A stretch of DNA of 64,000 bases from Amycolatopsis tucumanensis (GCF_021654135.1 NZ_JAKGSD010000032.1:1-64000); one strand, 5' to 3'. Positions 40,846-49,651 are shown, counted from the first letter of the stretch. The notes: generated by a model from the letters alone, not told the origin. Numbers and translations: made by a program.

Positions 40846-41617
40846 CGGCCGCCACCGCCTCGCCGAGGTAGGCGCGCTGGACGGCCGGGTCCTCCCGCAC
40901 CTGGGCGGGCGTGCCGGTGGCGATCACCTCGCCGAAGTCCAGGACGACGAGCCGGTCGCAGAGGTTCATCACGAACTCCATGTGGTGCTCGACGAGCATG
41001 ACGGTGGTGCGCTGCCGCAGCCCGCGCACGATGTCGGCGAGCTCGGTGATCTCGGTGGCGGACAGGCCGGCCGCGGGCTCGTCGAGCAGCAGCAGGCGCG
41101 GTTCGCTGATCAGCGCGCGGGCCAGGGCGACCCGTTTGCGGATGCCGTAGGGCAGGCTCGCGCACGGCCGCTGCGCGGCGTCGGCGATGCCGAACTGCTC
41201 GAGCATGCCCATCGCCTGGTCCCGCAGCCGCAGCTCGTGCCGCTCGGCCCACGGCGAGGCCAGCAGCGCGCCGACCGGGCCGGTGCGCGAGCGGTGGGTC
41301 GCGCCGGCGGCGACGTTGTCCAGCGCGCTGAGGTTGGGGAACAACCCGAGGCCCTGCAGGGTGCGGGCGATCCCCAGCCGGGTGAGCCGGTGCGGGCGGG
41401 GCAGGAGGCGGCGGCCGTCGAACGACAGCGCGCCGGAGTCCGGGCGGACGAACCCGCAGATCGTGTTGAACAGGGTCGTCTTGCCCGCGCCGTTGGGGCC
41501 GATGACGCCGAGCACCTCCCCTTCGGCCACTTCGAGCGAGACCGCCTGGAGGACCCGCAATCCGCCGAAGGACACGTTCAGCTCGTCCACTCGTAGCAAC
41601 GGGGCTTGCTGCGCCAT
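40838..41617 (-). CDS. Branched-chain-type ABC transporter ATPase (LivG)
   Basis: The 259-residue ATPase has Walker A IGPNGAGKTT, signature SLPYGIRKRVALARAL, Walker B LLLLDEPAAGLS and H-loop MLVEHHMEFV; the PYG in place of SGG and EHHM are LivG features. It is the first gene of the livG-F-H-M-K run (41617 to 36890). The 220-bp gap before the divergent secreted hydrolase must hold both promoters; a minus-strand TTGACC lies in it, with no strong dyad seen. Confidence 0.93.
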   Translation of the reverse strand: MAQQAPLLRVDELNVSFGGLRVLQAVSLEVAEGEVLGVIGPNGAGKTTLFNTICGFVRPDSGALSFDGRRLLPRPHRLTRLGIARTLQGLGLFPNLSALDNVAAGATHRSRTGPVGALLASPWAERHELRLRDQAMGMLEQFGIADAAQRPCASLPYGIRKRVALARALISEPRLLLLDEPAAGLSATEITELADIVRGLRQRTTVMLVEHHMEFVMNLCDRLVVLDFGEVIATGTPAQVREDPAVQRAYLGEAVAADA

Positions 41618-41837
41618 TTCTCGCGACCACCGCCTCTTCGCAGGTGTGCAAAAACAGAATCAGGTTCGGTTTGGAGGGACCGTACACAGCCTGGGGCGTC
41701 TTGCACAGCCCCTTCGGACAATCTGGTCAAGCGTGATCGAACAGAACCCAGTTCTGGACTTTTGCGGTGACCGGACCGCGTGCTATACCCGACGCGGGCG
41801 CCACGACGAGGTGGCGCACGAGCCCGGGGGTGCTCCC

Positions 41838-43883
41838 TTGCTGCGTGCACTGGTGCTGACCGCCGCGTGTGCGGCGTCGCTGCTCACCGTTCCGGCGGCG
41901 GTCGCGGCGCCGCCGCGGCTGACCGTCGAATCCGTCTCCAACCCGCACCCCGACCTGGTCAGCGGCGGGCAGGTGCTGGTGCGGGTGCCGGCCGCGCGGG
42001 ACGTGCGGGTGACGGCCAACGGCCGCGACGTCACCGGCGAGTTCAAGCAGACCGGCGACACCCTGCTCGGCCTGGTCGGCGGCCTGCGGGACGGGACGAA
42101 CGAAATCGTCGCGAGCGCGCCGGGCCGGGGACGCGCGAGCCTGCGGGTGACCAACCACCCGATCACCGGGCCGGTGTTCTCCGGACGGCAGCAGGAGCCG
42201 TTCTACTGCGAGACGCAGGCCTACGGGCTGCCGGCCGCGACGCCGCCGCTGTGCAGCGCGCCCACCCAGGTGAGTTACCAGTACCGCACGACCGGCGGGC
42301 AGTTCCGGCCGCTGGCCGATCCTGCGTCCCGGCCCGCCGATCTCGCGTCGGTCAACGGGATGCCCTACATCGTGCGGGTGGAACGCGGCACGATCGACCG
42401 CGCGGTCTACGAGATCGCCGCGCTCACCGACGGGACCGCGCCGTCACCGTTCACTGTGGAGCGCGGCTGGAACGAGCGGCTCGTCTACACCTTCGGCGGT
42501 GGCTGCAACTCCGGGTTCCACCAGGGCGCGTCGACCGGCGGTGTGCTGAACGACCTGTTCCTGTCCCAGGGGTACGCGGTCGCTTCGTCGAGCCTAAACG
42601 TGCTGGACAACAACTGCAGCCCGATCATCTCCGCGGAGGCGGCGATGATGGTCAAGGAGCACTTCACCGAGACCTACGGGCCGGTGCGGCACACGATCGG
42701 CTGGGGCGGGTCCGGCGGCGCGATCCAGCAGTACGACATCGCCGAGAACTACCCGGGCATCCTGGACGGCATCATCCCCGGCATCTCCTACCCGGACCCG
42801 CTGAGCACCGCCGGGCCGGTCACGGACTGCCGCCTGCTCAACCGGTACTTCGCCGGGGCGGGCAGCTCGTTCACGCCGGAGCAGCGGCTCGCGGTGGCCG
42901 GGTTCCACACCTACAGCACGTGCGTGTCGTGGGAGCAGACGTTCGCCAACCGCGCGACGGCGACCGGCAGCTGCACCCCGCTGCTGCCGGTGTCCGAGCG
43001 GTGGGACCCGGTGTCCAATCCGGACGGTGTCATCTGCAACTCCAACGAGCAGCTGGTGAACCAGCTCGGGCGTGATCCGCGAACCGGGTTCGTGCGCAGC
43101 ACGCTGGACAACACCGGGGTGCAGTACGGCCTGTCGGCCCTGCGGTCCGGGCAGATCTCGGCGGCGCAGTTCGTGGACCTGAACGCCGCCATCGGCGGGC
43201 TCGACTACACGGGCGCCCCGGTTCCGGCGCGGAGCGCGGCCGATCCGAAGGCGTTGTCGGCGGCCTACCGGTCCGGGTTGTTCAACTCGGCGTCGCTCGG
43301 GTTGCGCACGACACCGATCATCGACCAGCGCACGGACCTCGACCTGGCCGGGTTCGGCGCCGACATCCACACCACGGAGTGGTCGTTCGTGATGCGGGAG
43401 CGGTTGCGGCGCAGCGGGGCGGCGGACAACCAGGTGATCATCGCGAGCCGGCCGGCGGACGCCGCGGTGGCGGCGGCTTACGAGCTGGACGCGATGGACC
43501 GCTGGCTGACGGCGATCGGGAACGACCGGTCGGGGCGCGGCGCGCAGCAGAAGGTGGTCGCGAACCGGCCCGCCGACCTGGGGGACGGGTGCTACGTGTC
43601 GGCGACCGAGCGCGTGCGGGAGCGGCTGACCTACCCGTCGAGCGGGCGGTGCGGTGAGCTGTTCCCGGTCGCGGCGAACACGCGTCTGGTGGCCGGGTCC
43701 GGGCTCGCGATGGACGCGCTGAAGTGCCGGTTGAAGCCGGTGGACTTCCGCGACTACCTGCCGGTCACGTTCACCCGGGAGGAGCAGCGGCGGTTGCGGG
43801 CGGCGTTCCCGGACGGGGTGTGCGACTGGAGCAAGCCCGGTGTGGGCGCGCGGAAGCCCGCCGGGGTCTGGCAGCGGTACTGA
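41838..43883 (+). CDS. Secreted DUF6351 (tannase-like alpha/beta hydrolase) family protein
   Basis: A 681-residue exported protein. A signal peptide (LRALVLTAACAASLLTVPAA) leads into an Ig-like N-terminal segment and then a tannase-like hydrolase core. FGGGCNSGFHQG carries the oxyanion region, GWGGSGGAIQQYDIAENYPG the nucleophile Ser, and GIIPGISYPD follows it. Conserved Cys pairs (ETQAYGLPAATPPLC, NNC, DC, TC) suggest disulfides. The TTG at 41838 heads the signal peptide; a GTG at 41811 is the alternative. The next gene overlaps by one base. Ester or plant-polymer substrates are plausible but unproven. Confidence 0.78.
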   Translation: MLRALVLTAACAASLLTVPAAVAAPPRLTVESVSNPHPDLVSGGQVLVRVPAARDVRVTANGRDVTGEFKQTGDTLLGLVGGLRDGTNEIVASAPGRGRASLRVTNHPITGPVFSGRQQEPFYCETQAYGLPAATPPLCSAPTQVSYQYRTTGGQFRPLADPASRPADLASVNGMPYIVRVERGTIDRAVYEIAALTDGTAPSPFTVERGWNERLVYTFGGGCNSGFHQGASTGGVLNDLFLSQGYAVASSSLNVLDNNCSPIISAEAAMMVKEHFTETYGPVRHTIGWGGSGGAIQQYDIAENYPGILDGIIPGISYPDPLSTAGPVTDCRLLNRYFAGAGSSFTPEQRLAVAGFHTYSTCVSWEQTFANRATATGSCTPLLPVSERWDPVSNPDGVICNSNEQLVNQLGRDPRTGFVRSTLDNTGVQYGLSALRSGQISAAQFVDLNAAIGGLDYTGAPVPARSAADPKALSAAYRSGLFNSASLGLRTTPIIDQRTDLDLAGFGADIHTTEWSFVMRERLRRSGAADNQVIIASRPADAAVAAAYELDAMDRWLTAIGNDRSGRGAQQKVVANRPADLGDGCYVSATERVRERLTYPSSGRCGELFPVAANTRLVAGSGLAMDALKCRLKPVDFRDYLPVTFTREEQRRLRAAFPDGVCDWSKPGVGARKPAGVWQRY

Positions 43884-45085
43884 TGACCGCGTCCGTCGAC
43901 TTCGGGCGCCTGGTCCGGCGGCGGCCGTCCGCGGTGCTGCGGCCACGCTCGGCCGGGGAAGTCGGCGAGAGCGTTCGCACCGCGGCCGCGGACGGGGTGC
44001 CGGTCGCGGCGCGGGGACGGGGCCATTCCGGGTACGGGCAGGCGCTGACCGATGGTGTCGTGGTCGACATGTCGTCGCTGGCCGCGGTGCACGAGGTCGC
44101 CGAGGACCGGATCGTGGTGGACGCGGGCGCCGGCTGGGACGCGGTGCTCGCGGCGGCGTGGGAGCGCGGCCGCACGCCGCCGGTGCTGACCGACTACCTG
44201 AGGTTGTCCGTGGGCGGCACGTTGTCGATGGGCGGGATCGGCGGGACGAGTTTCCGGCACGGGCTGCAGACCGACACGGTGATCGCGCTGGAGGTCGTCA
44301 CCGGTGACGGGGTGGTGCGGACGTGTGGCCCCGGGGACGAGTTGTTCGCCGCGGTGCTGGGCGGGCTGGGCCAGTGCGGGATCATCACGCGCGCGACGTT
44401 GCGGCTGGTCGCCGCGTCGCCGCGGATCAGCCGGCACGAGGTGGACTACGACACGGTGGCGGCCGCGGCGGCGGACCAGCTTCGGTTCGTCGAGGAGGGG
44501 CGGTTCGACTTCGTGCAGGGCCAGGTCCGCTTCGGCGAGGCGGGCAGGCGGGTGTTCCTGGAAACGGCCGCGTACTCCGGCGGGGATTTGTCCTATGTGG
44601 AGTTCCAGCACCGGTTGGACGCCGCCGAGGAGCTGCTGACCGAGACCGGGGCGTGGTTTCACCCGCACCCGTGGTGGAACTGCTTCCTGCCCGCGTCCAC
44701 CGCCGTGGGTTTCCTGACCGCGCTGGTGGAGCGGCTGACGCCCGCGGACCTCGGGCCGGCGGGGTGCGTGTTGTTCTACCCGGTGTTCACCGGTGAGGTG
44801 CACGCGCCGCTGGTCCGCCTGCCTGCCGAGCGGATCGCTTTTCTCGTGGCGATCCTGCGTTTTCCGCCGGATGACGCCGATTTGGTCGCCAGGCAGGTCG
44901 CCGAGAACCGCCGCCTCTACGAGGAGGCGCGCGACCTGGGCGGGTTCACCTACCCGGTCGGCGCGATCCCCTTCACGCAGGCGGATTGGCGCCACCACTT
45001 CGGTTCGCGGTGGCCCGCGCTGTGCGGGTGGAAGTCGCGTTACGACCCGGCCGGCGTGCTGACCCCGGGGCCGGGGATCTTCTAG
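43883..45085 (+). CDS. Cytokinin-dehydrogenase-like FAD-linked oxidoreductase
   Basis: The 400-residue flavoprotein belongs to the PCMH/VAO superfamily. PVAARGRGHSGYGQA holds the His that binds FAD covalently in cytokinin dehydrogenases. DYLRLSVGGTLSMGGIGGTS and FRHGLQTDTV are close to the plant CKX pattern, and the C-terminus RYDPAGVLTPGPGIF matches the CKX ending. CKX cleaves the isoprenoid side chain of cytokinins. It is about 100 residues shorter than plant CKX and has no signal peptide. TGATG coupling links it to the secreted DUF6351 protein. Other N-alkyl amines or alcohols remain possible substrates. Confidence 0.8.
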   Translation: MTASVDFGRLVRRRPSAVLRPRSAGEVGESVRTAAADGVPVAARGRGHSGYGQALTDGVVVDMSSLAAVHEVAEDRIVVDAGAGWDAVLAAAWERGRTPPVLTDYLRLSVGGTLSMGGIGGTSFRHGLQTDTVIALEVVTGDGVVRTCGPGDELFAAVLGGLGQCGIITRATLRLVAASPRISRHEVDYDTVAAAAADQLRFVEEGRFDFVQGQVRFGEAGRRVFLETAAYSGGDLSYVEFQHRLDAAEELLTETGAWFHPHPWWNCFLPASTAVGFLTALVERLTPADLGPAGCVLFYPVFTGEVHAPLVRLPAERIAFLVAILRFPPDDADLVARQVAENRRLYEEARDLGGFTYPVGAIPFTQADWRHHFGSRWPALCGWKSRYDPAGVLTPGPGIF

Positions 45086-45474
45086 CTCTCGGCGAGTTTT
45101 TCCGCCACCCGCGCGAGGCCGCCGCGGATCATGCGCCCGTAGCCGTCGTCCTGGAGGGTGTCGATGACCGCCTCCGCCGCGGCGAGGTGCTCGCGTGCCT
45201 TGGCGAAGTCGCCGAGGCGGCGGTAGACGTCCGCGAGGTTGAGGTGCAGGGAGGGGAAGAACCCGTGCACCTCGGCGGGATCCGCGGCCTGCGCGACTTC
45301 GAGCGCACGGAGGTCCCAGAGCAACTCGTCGCGCGGCTCGTCCTGCCGGTCGGCGAGGAAGTGTGCCGCGGCGCAGCGGTCGACCGCCGAGCCCTCCTCC
45401 CAGAGCCGCAACAGGATGCGCTTCGCCTCGGCGGGTTCCTTGGTCATCGCCAGGGCGAGTTCTTCTCTCGACAT
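45082..45474 (-). CDS. TPR-like hypothetical protein
   Basis: A 130-residue all-helical protein. FPSLHLNLADVYRRLGDFAK and AREHLAAAEAVI form one recognisable tetratricopeptide unit; flanking helices look TPR-like but degenerate. It lacks membrane or catalytic motifs. It is convergent with the flavoprotein gene, overlapping four bases. Likely a protein-binding adaptor; partner unknown. Confidence 0.7.
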   Translation of the reverse strand: MSREELALAMTKEPAEAKRILLRLWEEGSAVDRCAAAHFLADRQDEPRDELLWDLRALEVAQAADPAEVHGFFPSLHLNLADVYRRLGDFAKAREHLAAAEAVIDTLQDDGYGRMIRGGLARVAEKLAES

Positions 45475-45507
45475 GTCTCAACGATGCACCTTCGAGCACC
45501 TGGAAGG

Positions 45508-45905
45508 TCAAGCCGCGGCGCGGGCGAGTTCTTCAACGAGGTCATCGAGGTCCGCCTCCGTGGTGACTATCAGAATGAACCGCCTCCATGAGGAGGTCGC
45601 CAGCCCACTGGTCACGCCCTGCCGGCCATACCCTCCATGAAGTCCGCACCTCAGCAGCAGCGGTCGGCTGCACCCCAGCATCGCCGCAACCCCCAAGTCA
45701 TCCCGACACCACGACCCGCGAGGTCAGACCCCACCAGCCAACCTCCCGACATCCCACCAAGATCCGCCTCCCGAGCAGGTCGCCAGCCGGCCAGTCGAAG
45801 TCCGCGGACATTCCCTCCATGAAGTCCATACCCCAGCAGCAGCGATCAGCCGCACCCCAGCATCGCCGCAACCCCCAAGTCATCCCGACACCACGACCCG
45901 CGAGG
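45508..45905. repeat. Decayed tandem copies of the roadblock gene 3' end and its flank (182-bp period)
   Basis: About 59 bases around and beyond the stop of the gene at 45906 recur unchanged 182 bp downstream (45671-45729 versus 45853-45911), and CCCTCCATGAAGTCC recurs at the same spacing. The copy at about 45724-45780 still reads partly as the gene end (GAGGCGGATCTT on the minus strand). A third, more diverged copy at 45508-45570 encodes TEADLDDLVEELARAAA and a stop, against AEADLEGVVGELTDKV in the gene. No intact second gene is present. Confidence 0.75.
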
Positions 45906-46226
45906 TCAGACCTTGTCGGTCAACTCCCCGACAACCCCCTCGAGATCCGCCTCCGCGGTGGCCACCGCGAGCCGCTCGTGGTCGTTCCACGGGAGGACCA
46001 CCAGGGCAATCCGGTCGCACCTCACGACGACCTGCCGGGACGCACCGCCGTCCAGGACGTTGCTCACCCGCAGCGCCAGGCTCTGCAGCACCGCGGCCAT
46101 CGAGGCCAGGTACTCGGCGTCGGTGGGGTCCAGGCCGGCCGAGTGGTCCAGCACCAGACCGTCGGCGGAGAGCAGCACCGCGTGCCGCACCTGTGGGAGT
46201 TCGCGGACGAGACCTTCGATGATCAC
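45906..46226 (-). CDS. Roadblock/LC7-domain protein
   Basis: A 106-residue single-domain protein. ELPQVRHAVLLSADGLVLDH, the middle DAEYLASMAAVLQSLA helix and VVVRCDRIALVVLP strand fit the roadblock/LC7 fold that scaffolds small GTPases. Actinobacterial LC7 genes normally sit in conservons with a kinase, DUF742 and GTPase gene; none of these is next to this one. Its 3' end has been duplicated in tandem (45508-45905). Confidence 0.82.
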   Translation of the reverse strand: MIIEGLVRELPQVRHAVLLSADGLVLDHSAGLDPTDAEYLASMAAVLQSLALRVSNVLDGGASRQVVVRCDRIALVVLPWNDHERLAVATAEADLEGVVGELTDKV

Positions 46227-46247
46227 GTGCCGATCGTGCTGGCCCCC

Positions 46248-46850
46248 TCACGCAGGCCTTTCCCGCGGACGCACCATGGCGTGGTGTATCGCGGCAGCCG
46301 CAGCCTGCGGGTCGTCGGCGTAGAACTTGATCACCCGCGCCTCGCCGGGCCGGCCCAGCGGGCGGGTGAAGGGCACCGGCCGGCTCAGCTCCAGCACGAC
46401 GTTCGTCTGCCAGGACAACGCCACCGTGAACGTCTCGCCGTCCAGGTCGAACCCCGGCCTGCCCGAGTGGTCCTCGGTCCTGGCGCGCACCGCCGCGATC
46501 GCGCTCACCGGGACCCGCACGTCGAGGAACGCGCCGTACCGCACGCGGACCTCGTCCGCCGACACCGAGTGCGGGTACACGGTGATCGAGCAGAGCAGGC
46601 CGACCACCAGCAACAGCGAGTACAGCTCGACCGCCGCCAGGACGAGGTGCACCACGATCCCGAACCCGACCAGCGCGAACAGCAGCCCCTCGACCACGGT
46701 CAGCACGACGAACACGACGAGCAACGGCCGCTGCGCCCGCGAATAACCGGCCGCGACGGCGCAAGGCGCAAGCGCTTTCCGCCGCCGCAAGGCGAGTCCG
46801 ATGGACGCGAGCAAACGGCGCTCGTTGCGCAGGTAATGCCCTACCCCCAT
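46248..46850 (-). CDS. Hypothetical membrane protein with PH-like domain
   Basis: A 200-residue protein: basic N-terminus, two helices (PLLVVFVVLTVVEGLLFALV and VELYSLLLVVGLLCSITV), then a beta-rich domain with VSADEVRVRYGAFLDVRVPV and SAIAAVRARTED, which resembles bacterial PH-like proteins. C-terminal VIKFYADDPQAAAAAIHHA looks like a capping helix. It lies 21 bp upstream of the roadblock gene on the same strand and ten bases after the MFS gene, so the three may be co-transcribed. Confidence 0.68.
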   Translation of the reverse strand: MGVGHYLRNERRLLASIGLALRRRKALAPCAVAAGYSRAQRPLLVVFVVLTVVEGLLFALVGFGIVVHLVLAAVELYSLLLVVGLLCSITVYPHSVSADEVRVRYGAFLDVRVPVSAIAAVRARTEDHSGRPGFDLDGETFTVALSWQTNVVLELSRPVPFTRPLGRPGEARVIKFYADDPQAAAAAIHHAMVRPRERPA

Positions 46851-46860
46851 GATCCCGACG

Positions 46861-48066
46861 CTACTCGTCGGACTCCAAACCCCGCCGCGGCAACAGCAGT
46901 GGCGTGCCGAGCAGCAGCACGCCGGACACCGTGATCGCGGACAGCGGGCTCGTCAGCGTCCCCAGCACGCCCCACCCCGCCATCAGCCCGGCCTGCAGCA
47001 GCTTGCTGCTCACGCTCCACGTGCTGAGCACCCGCGCCGCGTGGTCCGCCGGCGTGCGGTGCAGCCGTTCCGTCGCGTGGATCGGGTTGAAGACGCCCAT
47101 GCAGGTGATCAGCAGGCCCTCCACGACGATCACCGTGACGAGCCCCGGCACGCCAGGGCCCACGAACGCCAGCCCCAGCGGGAAGATCGACCGCAGCCAG
47201 CCGGAGGCGGTCAGCACCCGGTGCCGCCCGTAGCGCCGCGCCAACCGGGCCGACAGCCGGGCGCCCGCGAACCCGCCGAGCGCCGGGACGCCGAACGCCA
47301 GCCCGTACTCCCACGCGGAAAACCGGTACTCGCCGAGCAGGAGGACCGCCAGGAGCGGCGTGGTGGCCATGATCAGGCCGCTGACCAGAATCGAATTGAG
47401 GAACAGCCTCCGCAGCACGGGATCCCGCGCGATCACCCGCGCGCCGGCGAGCAGGTCGGCCAGACGGAACCGCGCGACCCTGGACGCCGCGACATCACCG
47501 CCGCGGATGCGCAGCACCGCGAGTGCCGACAGCAGGTAGCTCAGCGCGTCGGCCAGCACCGTCACCACCGGGCCGAGCAGGGCCACGAGCGCGCCTCCGA
47601 CGGGCGGGCCCGCAGCGGTCGCCACCCAGCTCGTGCCCTCGAACCGCCCGTTCGCCGCGAGCAGTCGCGCCCGGGGCACGAGGTGCTTCAGGTACGCGCC
47701 GGACGCGGCGGTGAACGCGATGTTCGCGGTCCCGGCGACGACCGACACGACCAGCAACTGGCCGTAGGACAGCACATCGAAGGCGTACGCCGCGGGCACG
47801 CTGGCCATCCCGGCGAACCGGGCCAGGTCCATCGCGATCACCACCGGCCGCTTGGGCCGGTGCTCGACCCACCACCCGAGCGGCAGCGCGCAGACCGCCG
47901 CCGCGGCGAGCCCGGCCGCCTCCAGCAACGACACCGCGAACGCCGGCGCGTGCAGCACCCGCACCGCGATCAACGGGAACGCCCCGAAGGCGAGCCACGT
48001 GCCGTACGTGCTCACCGCGTAGGCCGACCACAGCCGGCGAAGATCGGCTTCCACGCCGCAGATCAC
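46861..48066 (-). CDS. Major facilitator superfamily transporter
   Basis: The 401-residue protein has twelve predicted helices and the MFS loop 2-3 motif in LGWWVEHRPKRPVVIAMDL. ARLSARLARRYGRHRVL is the matching loop in the C-terminal half. SYGTW-like start (STYGTWLAFGAFPLIAVRVL) is typical of the MFS_3/enterobactin-exporter-like drug efflux group. GTG 48066 or GTG 48054 may be the start. It is divergent from the LysR gene, which could regulate it. Confidence 0.87.
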   Translation of the reverse strand: MICGVEADLRRLWSAYAVSTYGTWLAFGAFPLIAVRVLHAPAFAVSLLEAAGLAAAAVCALPLGWWVEHRPKRPVVIAMDLARFAGMASVPAAYAFDVLSYGQLLVVSVVAGTANIAFTAASGAYLKHLVPRARLLAANGRFEGTSWVATAAGPPVGGALVALLGPVVTVLADALSYLLSALAVLRIRGGDVAASRVARFRLADLLAGARVIARDPVLRRLFLNSILVSGLIMATTPLLAVLLLGEYRFSAWEYGLAFGVPALGGFAGARLSARLARRYGRHRVLTASGWLRSIFPLGLAFVGPGVPGLVTVIVVEGLLITCMGVFNPIHATERLHRTPADHAARVLSTWSVSSKLLQAGLMAGWGVLGTLTSPLSAITVSGVLLLGTPLLLPRRGLESDE

Positions 48067-48146
48067 AGCGGGCAGTGCGGAGGCGGATCAAACAACCGCC
48101 GCCCGGCGAGCCACAACCGGGAGTTGACCCTGCTTAGGCTGGCCCG

Positions 48147-49142
48147 GTGGACACCGAGGCAGTGCGATCGTTCGTCCGGGCGGCGGAGCTCGGGCAGTTG
48201 CAGCACGCGGCCGACGAGCTGGGCGTGACCCAGCAGGCGGTCTCGAAGCGGATCGCCGCCCTCGAGCGCGAGCTGGGCGTCCGCCTGTTCACCCGCACCG
48301 CCCGCGGAGTCGAGCTGACCGCGGACGGCCAGGCGTTCCTCCCGCACGCGCGAGGGGTCGTCGCGGGCGTGGACCGTGGCATCGCCGCCGTCCGGCCGGG
48401 CTCCCGTGCCCTGCGGATCGACGTCCTCGGCCTGCGCAGCGCACAGGCCGTCGTCCTGCACGACTACTGGCGATCACACCCCGGCACCGAACTGGACGTG
48501 GTGACGCTGCGGGTCGACGACCCCCGCGTGGCGGCGGCCGCCGTGCGGTCCGGCGAGGTGGACGCCTCGTTCCGCACCCTCCCCGATCCGGCCGCGCTGC
48601 CCGCCGACGTGCGCATGATCCACGTCTTCGACTCCGCGCTGGAACTCCTCGCCGGCCCCCGGCACCCGCTGGCCGACGCCCCGTCGGTGACGCCGGAGGA
48701 GCTGCGCGGGCTCCGGATCCGGGTGCCCGGCATCGCGCCGCGCAGCGAATGGGCGGAGTTCTACGACCAGCTGGTCACGGCGTTCGGCCTGCGCATCGAC
48801 GCGGCGGGCCCGCACTTCGGTGACGAGGTGCTGCTCGAAGCGCTCGCCGAATCCGCCGAAGTGGCGACCCTGGTCGGCGCGCGCGACCGCTACACCTGGC
48901 CCGCCCGGTTCGGCCTGCGCCGCATCCCGGTCGTGAACCCGGTGCTCGCCTACCCGCTCTCCCTGCTGGTCCCGGCGCACCCGCACCCGGGTCTGCGGCC
49001 GGTCCTCGCCCACTTCGCGAACCTGGCGCCACTGCCCGAACCGGTGTGGCGCCCGTCCTGGATTCGTCAGGAAGTCCAGCTCAGGGTCTCGCAGTCGACG
49101 AGCGCCCAGACCGTCTTGCCGCCGTCCGCCCGCGGGCGGTAG
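48147..49142 (+). CDS. LysR-family transcriptional regulator
   Basis: A 331-residue regulator. The HTH covers residues 1-60 (LQHAADELGVTQQAVSKRIA, then ALERELGVRLFTRT), followed by the substrate-binding domain. It starts with GTG 48147 and is divergent from the MFS gene, the standard arrangement for control. The last 25 codons (after about PVWRPSW) overlap the convergent ATPase gene by 76 bp and probably add an extra tail not found in relatives. Confidence 0.88.
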   Translation: MDTEAVRSFVRAAELGQLQHAADELGVTQQAVSKRIAALERELGVRLFTRTARGVELTADGQAFLPHARGVVAGVDRGIAAVRPGSRALRIDVLGLRSAQAVVLHDYWRSHPGTELDVVTLRVDDPRVAAAAVRSGEVDASFRTLPDPAALPADVRMIHVFDSALELLAGPRHPLADAPSVTPEELRGLRIRVPGIAPRSEWAEFYDQLVTAFGLRIDAAGPHFGDEVLLEALAESAEVATLVGARDRYTWPARFGLRRIPVVNPVLAYPLSLLVPAHPHPGLRPVLAHFANLAPLPEPVWRPSWIRQEVQLRVSQSTSAQTVLPPSARGR

Positions 49143-49474
49143 CCCCACGACAGGGCCAGCTTGTCCACCAGCACGAGGCCTCGCCCGCGCACGGCCTTCG
49201 GGTCCCCGTCCCCCAGCACGGGCGGCGACGGGGAACCGTCGTCGACTTCCACCAGGATGCGGTTCGCGTCCCGGGACAGCCGGATCCGGCCGGTCCCGCC
49301 GCCGTGGTCGTACACGTTGGTGATCAATTCGGTCGCGATCAGCTGCACCGCGACCACCCGGTCGTCGCCCAAGTCGGAAAGCTCGGCCGCCACCCACTGG
49401 CGCACCCGCACCAGCGGCGGCACTGTATGCGGCAGGTCGAGCACCAATGCGCCCATCACCGACGCGTCATCCAT
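49067..49474 (-). CDS. RsbW-like ATP-binding (HATPase_c_2) protein
   Basis: A 135-residue GHKL ATPase without a phosphoacceptor domain: N box ATELITNVYDHGG, G1 VEVDDGSPSPP and G2 VRGRGLVLVDKLALSWG. Such proteins are anti-sigma-factor kinases or their many orphan actinobacterial relatives. No anti-anti-sigma factor or sigma gene is adjacent. ATG 49474 was selected over a start three codons upstream. Its 3' end overlaps the LysR gene tail-to-tail. Confidence 0.85.
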   Translation of the reverse strand: MDDASVMGALVLDLPHTVPPLVRVRQWVAAELSDLGDDRVVAVQLIATELITNVYDHGGGTGRIRLSRDANRILVEVDDGSPSPPVLGDGDPKAVRGRGLVLVDKLALSWGYRPRADGGKTVWALVDCETLSWTS

Positions 49475-49632
49475 CCCGCTCACCCACGCCCTGTCTGCTC
49501 AAAGCGTCACGAGCGATTGTCCCGCTCGCCGAACCGCGGCGTGTCCATGTCACACCCTCCCACCCGGAACCACCAGCCGTGGCCCGCGTTGTGATCACGG
49601 CCATCTGGACTGCGAACCGAGGCCTACCTAAT

Positions 49633-49651
49633 TTAGGATCGGCTTACCTAA
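49633..49651. promoter_or_regulatory. IdeR/DmdR-type iron box, with an overlapping second dyad
   Basis: TTAGGATCGGCTTACCTAA matches 16 of 19 bases of the actinobacterial iron-box consensus (TTAGGTTAGGCTAACCTAA). It ends 16 bp before the siderophore-binding lipoprotein ATG. A second dyad CCTAAtTTAGG at 49627-49637 overlaps its left end, so two repressor dimers could bind. Iron-dependent repression of the following operon is expected. Confidence 0.85.

Noticed and set aside
49067..49474. Partner-switching sigma-factor module
   Set aside because: No sigma factor or anti-anti-sigma factor gene is adjacent to the RsbW-like ATPase.
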